Positions 54,310-61,363 of a stretch of 64,000 bases of DNA are shown here, one piece after another. The DNA lies in NCBI RefSeq assembly GCF_014201115.1, contig NZ_JACHDO010000001.1, positions 930,001 through 994,000 on the forward strand. Direction: 5' to 3'. The translations under genes were made by a program, and so were the position numbers. Positions within the stretch are counted from its first letter, which is position 1. Every line of letters begins with the position of its first letter. Below the pieces are notes generated by a model that made no database searches, had not been told where the DNA came from, and worked only from the letters and a program-made list of their open reading frames with translations. This DNA comes from Nocardiopsis metallicus. Its GTDB lineage: Bacteria > Actinomycetota > Actinomycetes > Streptosporangiales > Streptosporangiaceae.

Positions 54310-55380
54310 TCAGCCGTTGAGCGTCGGGTAGTCGGTGTAGCCCTTGGCGTCGCCGCCGTAGTGGGTGGAGCTGTCGGAGACGTTGTAGGGGCCGCCAGCG
54401 GCGATGCGGGCGGGCAGGTCGGGGTTGGCCAGCCACAGCTCGGCCAGGGCGACGGCGTCGGCCAGACCCTCGCGCAGGGCCTCCAGGGCGGTCTCCGGGG
54501 AGGATGGGAAGGAGTCGGCGGTGGGGTGCGGGTTGAGCACGATCGGCCCGCTCCAGGCCTCGCGCAGCGCCTTGGTCACCTCGCGGGTGACGATCTCGGA
54601 AATGTGCAGGAACGCCAGGCTCTCGGGCAGGGCGCGCGCCAGCTCCAGGTAGAGGGCGAGCGGGTCGCTCTCCACGATGTTGTTGTACGGGTTCCCGGGC
54701 GAGATGCGCAGGCCGGTGCGGTCCAGGCCGATGGCCTCGCCCACGGCCGTGACGACCTCGACGGCGAACCGGACGCGGTTGGTCAGCGAACCGCCGTAGG
54801 AGTCGGTGCGCACATTGGTGTTGTCGGCCAGGAACTGGTGGACGAGGAAGCCGTTGCCGCCGTGGATCTCGACCCCGTCGAAACCGGCCTCCACGGCGTT
54901 GCGGGCGGCGCTGACGTGGTCGGCCACGGTCTGCTCGATGTCGGCCGTGGTCATCTCACGCGGCTCGGGGTGGTCGAGCAGACCTTCCATGGTGAAGAGC
55001 TTCTCGCCGGAGGCGATCGGGGAGGGAGCCAGCGGCAGGGCCCCGTCGGGCTGGATGACGGGGTGCCCGATCCGCCCGGTGTGGGTGATCTGGGCCACGA
55101 TCCGACCGCCCTTGGCGTGCACGGCGTCGGTGACCTTGCGCCAGGCCTTGACCTGCTCGGCCGAGTGCAGGCCGGGGGTGCCCAGGAAGCCCTGGCCGAT
55201 CACGCTGGGCTGGACGCTCTCGCTGATGATCAGTCCGGCGCTGGCGCGCTGGGCGTAGTACTCGGCGGTCAGGTCGGTGACCAGGCCGTCGGCGGAGCGG
55301 GCCCGCGTCATGGGGGCCATCACGAGCCGGTTGGGCAGCTCCAGGCGGCCCAGGGTGGTCTTGGTGAAGAACTCGCTCAT
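54310..55380 (-). CDS. Old Yellow Enzyme family alkene reductase
   Basis: A 356-residue FMN-dependent, NADPH-using reductase of activated C=C bonds. It matches the classical OYE barrel: NRLVMAPMTRARSADG at the start, GLIISESV, AQITHTGRIGHPVIQPDG, HGGNGFLVHQFLADNTNVRT and SYGGSLTNRVRF, near DRTGLRISPGN. The His-Asn pair of most OYEs is replaced by a His-Gly-Gly-Asn run. GAGGACC lies before ATG 55380. It is divergent from the AfsR-type regulator and could be controlled by it or serve in tailoring of the adjacent polyketide. Confidence 0.88.
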   Translation of the reverse strand: MSEFFTKTTLGRLELPNRLVMAPMTRARSADGLVTDLTAEYYAQRASAGLIISESVQPSVIGQGFLGTPGLHSAEQVKAWRKVTDAVHAKGGRIVAQITHTGRIGHPVIQPDGALPLAPSPIASGEKLFTMEGLLDHPEPREMTTADIEQTVADHVSAARNAVEAGFDGVEIHGGNGFLVHQFLADNTNVRTDSYGGSLTNRVRFAVEVVTAVGEAIGLDRTGLRISPGNPYNNIVESDPLALYLELARALPESLAFLHISEIVTREVTKALREAWSGPIVLNPHPTADSFPSSPETALEALREGLADAVALAELWLANPDLPARIAAGGPYNVSDSSTHYGGDAKGYTDYPTLNG

Positions 55381-55514
55381 CAGTTGGTCCTCAAGTGTGC
55401 GGACGACAGGGTCACGGTGGCGTTCTCGGCGCCGGTTCCACCGTGCCGGTTGGGGGTTGCGTGGGGGTTCGGGTTCGCTTGCGGTCGCCCCGTAGCCGCC
55501 CCGGACTCCTGTGC

Positions 55515-55520
55515 TAGCGT
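55515..55520 (+). promoter_or_regulatory. -10 box implying a leaderless regulator mRNA
   Basis: TAGCGT lies 7 bases before the ATG at 55528, with no ribosome site in between. Confidence 0.5.
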
Positions 55521-55527
55521 GCTTTCC

Positions 55528-58500
55528 ATGAGGTTCGGAGTGCTCGGTCCCCTCACCGTCTGGACCTCGGACGGGCGCAGCGTCCCCATCCCCGAGGCCA
55601 AGGTCCGGGTGTTGCTGGCCGGTCTGCTGGTCGAACCCGGACGCGTGATCCCCGCGGACCGCCTGGTCGAGAACCTGTGGGGTGAGCGGCCCCCGGCCAA
55701 ACCGCTGCCCTCCCTGCGTTCCAAGGCCTCACAGCTGCGCCGCGCGCTGGAGGAGGCCGAACCCGGCGGACGCGAGCTGGTGCGCCACCGGACGGGCGGT
55801 TACCTGCTGGCCGTGGACGCCCAGGACGTGGACGCGGGACGTTTCGCGGCCCTGGTCGAGCGCGCCCGGTCAGAACCCGACTCCGAGGCCAGGGAGCGCA
55901 CACTCTCCGAGGCGCTGTCGCTGTGGCGGGGCGAGGCCTTCACCGACCTCGGCGCCGAGTCCTTCGCCGAACCCGCCGCCATCCGTCTGGCCGAGCTGCG
56001 CCTTTCCGCCCTGGAGGACCTCTACCAGGCCCGGCTCGAGCTGGGGCGGCACTCCGCCGTCTCCGGTGACCTGGCCGACCTGGTCCGGCGCCACCCCTTC
56101 CGGGAGCGGTTGCGGGCCGTGCACATCCGCGCCCTGTACGCGACCGGCCGCCAGTCCGACGCCCTCCAGAGCTACCTGGACCTGCGTTCCGAACTCGACC
56201 GGGAGCTGGGGGTGGAACCCGGACCCGAGCTGGCCGAGCTGTACCAGTCGATCCTGCGCCACGACCGCGGTCTGGGTGCGTTCGCGGCGGGGCCCGCCCG
56301 GGACGACCGGGGCGGCCCGGGCAACCTCACCGCACCGGCCACCGCGCTGATCGGCCGCCAGGAGCAGGCCAGCGAGGTCCGCGACCTGCTGGCCACCGAA
56401 CGTCTGGTCACCCTGACCGGAGCGGGCGGGGTGGGCAAGACCCGGTTGGCCCTTGACGTGGCGGCCGGGCTCACCGGGGAGTTCGGCGACGGCGTGTGGT
56501 TGGTCGAACTGGCCCCGCTGAGCGAACCTTCCCAGATCGCCGAGGCGGTCGCCGCCGCCTTGCGTCTGCGCGACGACACCGGGGCCGGGCCGGAGGTCGT
56601 CGACGCACACCTGTTCCGCGCCCTGGGCGACCGCGAGGCCTTGATCGTCCTGGACAACGGTGAACACCTGGTGGAGGAGCTGGCCGTCTTCGTCGACCGA
56701 CTACTGGGTGTCTGCCCGGGCACGCGACTGCTGGTGACCAGCCGTGAGTCGTTGCGCCTGCCCGCCGAGCACGTGCGGGTGGTGCGGCCCCTGGAACCCC
56801 CAGAGGGCGACACCCCGGACGACCTGCGCCGCTCCAGCGCAGCCCGGTTGTTCGTCGAACGCGCCGCGGCGGCCGCTCCCGGGTTCGCCCTGCTAGAGGG
56901 CAACGCCGAGGCGGTGGCGGCCCTGTGCCGCCGGCTGGACGGCGTGCCGCTGGCCCTGGAACTGGCCGCCACCCGGGTTCGGGGGCTGGGCGTGCACGAG
57001 CTGGCCGCGCGCCTGGACGACCGGTTTACCACCCTGACCGCCCGTTACCGGGGCATCCCCGAACGGCACCGCACGCTGCGAGCCGTCATCGACTGGAGCT
57101 GGGACCTGCTGGAGGCCGTCGAGCAACGGGTGCTGCGCCGCTTGGCGGTACACGCCGACGGCTGCGCCCTGGCCGCTGCCGAAACGGTGTCGGCCTTCGA
57201 CGGGGTCGACCGCACCGAGGTCCTGGACACCCTCACCCGGCTGGTGGACCGCAGCCTGGTCACCGTCACCTTCCACGGCGGCCGTCCGCGCTACCGGTTG
57301 CTGGAGTCGGTCAACGCCTACTGCCGGGAGCGGCTGCGCGAGGCCGGCGAGGAGGAGGCAGCGTACGAGCGGGCCCGCGCCCACTACGTGACGCTGGCCG
57401 AACAGGCCGAGGCCGGGCTGCGCGGCCGCCGACAACGGGAGGCCCTGGCCCGGCTGGACCTGGAGGCGCTCAACATCCGGGCCGTCCTGGGCCGCGCCGT
57501 CCAGGCCGGGGACGCGGCCACGGCGCTGCGCCTGGCCGCCGCCACGACCTGGTACTTCTTCCTGCGTGGCCGCTACCACGAGGCCCACCGGGCGCTGGCC
57601 GAGGCCCGCATCGCCGCCGAGCTCGCGCCGGTGCCCGACCACCTGCGGGGCACCCGGGCCCGGGTGGCCGCGTGGTGCGAGGCCATCGCCATGCTCGCGG
57701 GCACCAGTGCCTCCCCGTGTACTCCGGAGGCCACCGCCGACCAGGCGTTCGCGGGGGTGGACGACCCGGTCGGGCAGGCCCGGGCCGCGTGGTTCGTCCT
57801 GCACGCCCGCGCCGACCTCGGTGATCACAGCGGGGGACCCAAGAGTCTGGACCCCGTGGTGGACCGCCTGCGCGCCGAGGGCGACCTCTGGGGTACCGCC
57901 GCCGCCCTGGCCACCCGGGCCCGGTACGCGCTGGTCCTGGGTGACCTCGAAGCCGTGCGCCGTGACGCGGAGGAGGCCATGGCCCTGTTCGACCGGGTCG
58001 GAGACCAGTGGGGGCAGCTGCGCGCTGCAGCCGGGATGGCCTACCTGGCCGAGATCACCGGGGACTACGACCGTGCCACCGCCCTGCATCGGGACGGCCT
58101 GGGCATGGCCGAACGGCTGTCCCTGGCCCCCGAGGTGGTGGGGCGCCTGTCCGGGCTGGGCCGGATCGCCCTGCTCACCGGTGACCACGGACGCGCCGAC
58201 GACCTGCACGGCAGGGCGGCCCGGCTGGCCGCGGAGCGCTTCGACCGCCAAGGGGAGGCGTTCGCCGAGTTCGGCCTGGCCATCGGGGCGCGCCGCCAGG
58301 GCCGCCTGGCCGAGGCCGAACGGTGGTGGAACCGGCTGCTGCCCTGGTGCCGAAGCGCCGGCGACCTGCCGGGGGTCGCCTTCGGCACCACCGAACTCGG
58401 TTTCGCGGCCGAACTGCGCGGGGACGCCGAGACCGCGCTGGACACCCACCTGCGGGGCGTGGAGGCCGCTCGGGAGACCGGGGATCCGCGGGCGCTCGCC

Positions 58501-58761
58501 CTGGCCCTGGAAGGGACCGCCGGGGCCTGTGCCCTGTACGGCCAGGTGGAGCGGGCCGCCCGACTGTTGGGCGCGGCCACCGCACTGCGGGCCTCGGTCG
58601 GTGCGCCCCTGCCCGAGACCGAGAGCGCCGACGTGGACAGAATCTCCGTGCGCTGCCGTGAGCTGCTGGGCGAGCGCTACGAGGCGGAGTTCGGGCGCGG
58701 GGAGCGGGCCGACCCGGGCGACCTGGTGTTGGAGGCCGCCCGGGACCGGGTCAGCCGCTGA
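55528..58761 (+). CDS. AfsR/SARP-type regulator with BTAD, NB-ARC and TPR domains
   Basis: A large activator of 1077 residues, the type that controls antibiotic clusters. Residues about 1-90 are an OmpR-like winged helix (LGPLTVWTSDGRSVPIPEAK, then LVENLWGERPP). Residues about 97-240 are the bacterial transcriptional activation domain (LYQARLELGRHSAVSGDL, ALYATGRQSDALQSY). An ATPase module follows with Walker A TLTGAGGVGKTRLA at about 295-308 and Walker B EALIVLDNGEHL. The C-terminal third is TPR-like. The frame is open far upstream to 54361, but the domain begins at ATG 55528 and a -10 box lies just before it, so the longer frame is only antisense to the OYE gene. It overlaps the convergent oxidoreductase gene by 11 bases. 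Confidence 0.9.
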   Translation: MRFGVLGPLTVWTSDGRSVPIPEAKVRVLLAGLLVEPGRVIPADRLVENLWGERPPAKPLPSLRSKASQLRRALEEAEPGGRELVRHRTGGYLLAVDAQDVDAGRFAALVERARSEPDSEARERTLSEALSLWRGEAFTDLGAESFAEPAAIRLAELRLSALEDLYQARLELGRHSAVSGDLADLVRRHPFRERLRAVHIRALYATGRQSDALQSYLDLRSELDRELGVEPGPELAELYQSILRHDRGLGAFAAGPARDDRGGPGNLTAPATALIGRQEQASEVRDLLATERLVTLTGAGGVGKTRLALDVAAGLTGEFGDGVWLVELAPLSEPSQIAEAVAAALRLRDDTGAGPEVVDAHLFRALGDREALIVLDNGEHLVEELAVFVDRLLGVCPGTRLLVTSRESLRLPAEHVRVVRPLEPPEGDTPDDLRRSSAARLFVERAAAAAPGFALLEGNAEAVAALCRRLDGVPLALELAATRVRGLGVHELAARLDDRFTTLTARYRGIPERHRTLRAVIDWSWDLLEAVEQRVLRRLAVHADGCALAAAETVSAFDGVDRTEVLDTLTRLVDRSLVTVTFHGGRPRYRLLESVNAYCRERLREAGEEEAAYERARAHYVTLAEQAEAGLRGRRQREALARLDLEALNIRAVLGRAVQAGDAATALRLAAATTWYFFLRGRYHEAHRALAEARIAAELAPVPDHLRGTRARVAAWCEAIAMLAGTSASPCTPEATADQAFAGVDDPVGQARAAWFVLHARADLGDHSGGPKSLDPVVDRLRAEGDLWGTAAALATRARYALVLGDLEAVRRDAEEAMALFDRVGDQWGQLRAAAGMAYLAEITGDYDRATALHRDGLGMAERLSLAPEVVGRLSGLGRIALLTGDHGRADDLHGRAARLAAERFDRQGEAFAEFGLAIGARRQGRLAEAERWWNRLLPWCRSAGDLPGVAFGTTELGFAAELRGDAETALDTHLRGVEAARETGDPRALALALEGTAGACALYGQVERAARLLGAATALRASVGAPLPETESADVDRISVRCRELLGERYEAEFGRGERADPGDLVLEAARDRVSR

Positions 58762-59662
58762 GGTCCAGGACCGCCTTGCCGCGCACACGGCGCCCCAGGA
58801 GGGCCTCGGCCGCCTCAGCGGCCTTCTCCCAGGAACCGCGCCAACCGACCTGGGGCGCCAGCCGGTCCGACTCCACCAGCCGCAGCAGGTAGTCCAGGTC
58901 GGGGCCGAAGGGCGTGTCGACGATGAAGGGCTCGATACGCTTGAGCGGGCCGCGCGAGCGCTCTGTCTCGAAGTCGATGAGCGTGTGCTCCTTGGCGGCC
59001 ATGCCGATCGCTATCAGGATCCCGCCCGCCTCCAGGTGGCCGAAGGCCTGGGCCAGCTGGGCACCGCCCACGTTGTCCAGAACGCCGTGGACCGGCGCGG
59101 ACAGCTTCTCGGGGCCGAAGACGATCTCGGCGGCGCCCAGTTCCCGCAGCCCTTCGGCCCGGTGCGGTCCGCCAACCGAGGCGACGACCTCCGCCCCGGC
59201 CAGAGCTGCCAACTGCACCGCGTAGCGGCCAACGCCTCCGGAGGCTCCGGTGACCAGCACCCTGCGGCCGATCACCGAACCCAGCCTGCGCAGCGCCTGG
59301 AGGGCGGTGACCCCGGCAACCGGCAGGGTGCTCGCCTCACCCAGGTCCACGGAGTCGGGGACCACGGCGATGTCCTCGGTGTCCACCGCGCGCAGCTCGG
59401 CCCAACCCTGCGACCAACCGAAGGTGGCCACACGGGTGCCTTCGGCGGGCCCGGAGCCGTCGGCGGCGGACCGCTCCACGACCCCCGCCGCGTCGAAGCC
59501 GACCACGGCCCCCGGCACCCCGGCCTGGAAGGCGATCTCACCGAAGTTCAACGACACCGCCGACACCCGCACCAGGGCCTGGGCGGGGCCGGGACGCGGC
59601 TCGCCCACTTCGGCGATCCGCAGGCCCTGTGGTGCGTCCGGGTCGTGGACCAGTGCGTGCAT
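58751..59662 (-). CDS. Zinc-type (quinone oxidoreductase-like) medium-chain dehydrogenase
   Basis: A 303-residue NADPH-dependent reductase of the MDR superfamily, quinone oxidoreductase branch (no structural zinc cysteines). It shows the GroES-like N-domain (VRVSAVSLNFGEIAFQAG), ATLPVAGVTALQALRRLGS and the nucleotide loop VLVTGASGGVGRYAVQLAAL, then VLDNVGGAQLAQAFGHL. ATG 59662 follows GAGGGAG by about 5 bases; the longer in-frame start adds no conserved residues. It lies convergent with the regulator and 113 bases downstream of the carboxylase gene. An enoyl or keto reduction in the polyketide pathway is possible but not shown. Confidence 0.85.
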   Translation of the reverse strand: MHALVHDPDAPQGLRIAEVGEPRPGPAQALVRVSAVSLNFGEIAFQAGVPGAVVGFDAAGVVERSAADGSGPAEGTRVATFGWSQGWAELRAVDTEDIAVVPDSVDLGEASTLPVAGVTALQALRRLGSVIGRRVLVTGASGGVGRYAVQLAALAGAEVVASVGGPHRAEGLRELGAAEIVFGPEKLSAPVHGVLDNVGGAQLAQAFGHLEAGGILIAIGMAAKEHTLIDFETERSRGPLKRIEPFIVDTPFGPDLDYLLRLVESDRLAPQVGWRGSWEKAAEAAEALLGRRVRGKAVLDLSG

Positions 59663-59775
59663 GGGTGCTCCCTCGTCGTAGGTGTCACGGTGGCGTTCGA
59701 TCACGCTGCCCCACCAGCCTGGGCCGCGAGGGTTGCGGACGGCTTCGGTTCCGGTTGCGGTGCACGTCCCGCGGG

Positions 59776-61353
59776 TCAGGCCGGAGGGTTGCCGTGCTTG
59801 CGTGAGGGCAGGTCGGCGTGCTTGGTGCGCAGCATCGCCAGGGCCCCGGCCAGCAGGGATCGCGTCTCACCCGGGTCGATGACGTCGTCCACCAGGCCGC
59901 GCTCGACCGCGTAGTAGGGGTGCATCAGCTCCGACCGGTACTTCTTGACCATCTGTGACCGGGTCTCCTCCGGAGCCTGGGATGCCGCGATCTGTTTGCG
60001 GAAGATGACGTTGGCCGCGCCCTCCGCGCCCATGACGGCGATCTCGTTGGTGGGCCAGGCATAGGTGAGATCGGCCCCGATGGACTGGGAGTCCATCACG
60101 ATGTAGGCGCCACCGTAGGCCTTGCGCAGGGTGAGCGAGATCCGTGGGACGGTCGCGTTGCAGTAGGCGTACAGGAGTTTGGCCCCGTGCCGGATGATGC
60201 CGCCGTGCTCCTGCTGGACACCGGGCAGGAATCCGGGGACGTCGACCAGTGTCAGCACGGGGATGTTGAAGGCGTCGCAGAACTGTACGAACCGGGCCGC
60301 CTTCTCACTGGCGTGGATGTCCAGTACCCCGGCCATGACCTTGGGCTGGTTGGCGACTACGCCCACCACGTGCCCGTCCAGGCGGGTCAGGGCGCACAGG
60401 ACGTTGCCTGCCCAGGCCGGCTGGACCTCGAAGTACTCGCCGTCGTCGACGATCTCCGCCAGAACCTCACCCATGTCATAGGGCTGGTTGGGTTCGACGG
60501 GTACCATCTCCAACAACCGGTCGGTGCGCCGGTCCACCGGGTCCGCGGTCGGCTCCACCGGCGGGGCCTCCCGGTTGTTGGCGGGCAGCAGGGACAGCAG
60601 GTAGCGCACGTCCTCCAGGCACGACTCCTCGTCGTCGTAGGCCAGGGTGGCCACCCCGGACTGCTGGGCGTGTACGTCGGCGCCGCCCAGCCCGTTCTGG
60701 GAGATCTGCTCCCCGGTGACGGCTGCCACCACATCGGGGCCGGTGACGAACATCTGGGAGGTCTCACGCACCATGAACACGAAGTCGGTGAGCGCGGGGG
60801 AGTAGGCGGCGCCGCCTGCGCACGGGCCGAGCATCACGCTGATCTGCGGGATGACCCCCGAGGCGCGGGTGTTGCGCTGGAAGATGCCGCCGTATCCGGC
60901 CAGCGCCGAAACGCCCTCCTGGATGCGGGCCCCGGCCCCGTCGTTCAGGGAGACGATGGGCGCACCGGCCTGCTCGGCCAAGTCCATGACCTTGTGGATC
61001 TTGGCGGCGTGCGCCTCACCCAGCGCACCGCCGAAGATGCGGAAGTCGTGCGCGTAGACGAACACGGTCCGCCCGTGCACGGTGCCCCAACCGGTGACGA
61101 CACCGTCGGTGTGGGGTCTGCGGTCCTCCAGACCGAACCCGGAGGCTCGGTGGCGGCGCAGCTGCTCGATCTCCTGGAACGACCCCTGGTCCATGAGCAG
61201 GTCGATGCGTTGGCGCACCGTCAGCTTGCCCTTGGCCAGCTGGCGCTCGGTGGCCGCCGGGTCGGGGCCCTGCCGGGTGCGCTCACGGATTTCACGTAGT
61301 TCGGCCAGACGGCCCGACGCGGTGTCGGTCGGGGTTCCCTCGGTGATGGTCAT
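59776..61353 (-). CDS. Acyl-CoA (propionyl/acetyl-CoA) carboxylase beta subunit
   Basis: The 525-residue carboxyltransferase subunit, homologous to PccB/AccD. It moves the carboxyl group from biotin to acetyl-, propionyl- or butyryl-CoA and thus makes extender units for polyketide synthesis. Both crotonase-like halves are present: GGALGEAHAAKIHKVMDLA, LNDGAGARIQEGV, GPCAGGAAYSPALTDF and VDVPGFLPGVQQEHGGI, LRKAYGGAYIVM. No biotin-carrier or biotin carboxylase gene is in the window. ATG 61353 with GGCGGAG upstream lies 10 bases after the PKS stop, so it is in the same operon as the PKS and is probably its extender-unit supply. Confidence 0.92.
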   Translation of the reverse strand: MTITEGTPTDTASGRLAELREIRERTRQGPDPAATERQLAKGKLTVRQRIDLLMDQGSFQEIEQLRRHRASGFGLEDRRPHTDGVVTGWGTVHGRTVFVYAHDFRIFGGALGEAHAAKIHKVMDLAEQAGAPIVSLNDGAGARIQEGVSALAGYGGIFQRNTRASGVIPQISVMLGPCAGGAAYSPALTDFVFMVRETSQMFVTGPDVVAAVTGEQISQNGLGGADVHAQQSGVATLAYDDEESCLEDVRYLLSLLPANNREAPPVEPTADPVDRRTDRLLEMVPVEPNQPYDMGEVLAEIVDDGEYFEVQPAWAGNVLCALTRLDGHVVGVVANQPKVMAGVLDIHASEKAARFVQFCDAFNIPVLTLVDVPGFLPGVQQEHGGIIRHGAKLLYAYCNATVPRISLTLRKAYGGAYIVMDSQSIGADLTYAWPTNEIAVMGAEGAANVIFRKQIAASQAPEETRSQMVKKYRSELMHPYYAVERGLVDDVIDPGETRSLLAGALAMLRTKHADLPSRKHGNPPA

Positions 61354-61363
61354 GGCTCCGCCT

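Noticed and set aside
54361..55527. 389 extra codons in front of the AfsR-type regulator
   Set aside because: They are antisense to the Old Yellow Enzyme gene and show no protein similarity; the winged-helix domain starts at 55528, just after a -10 box.
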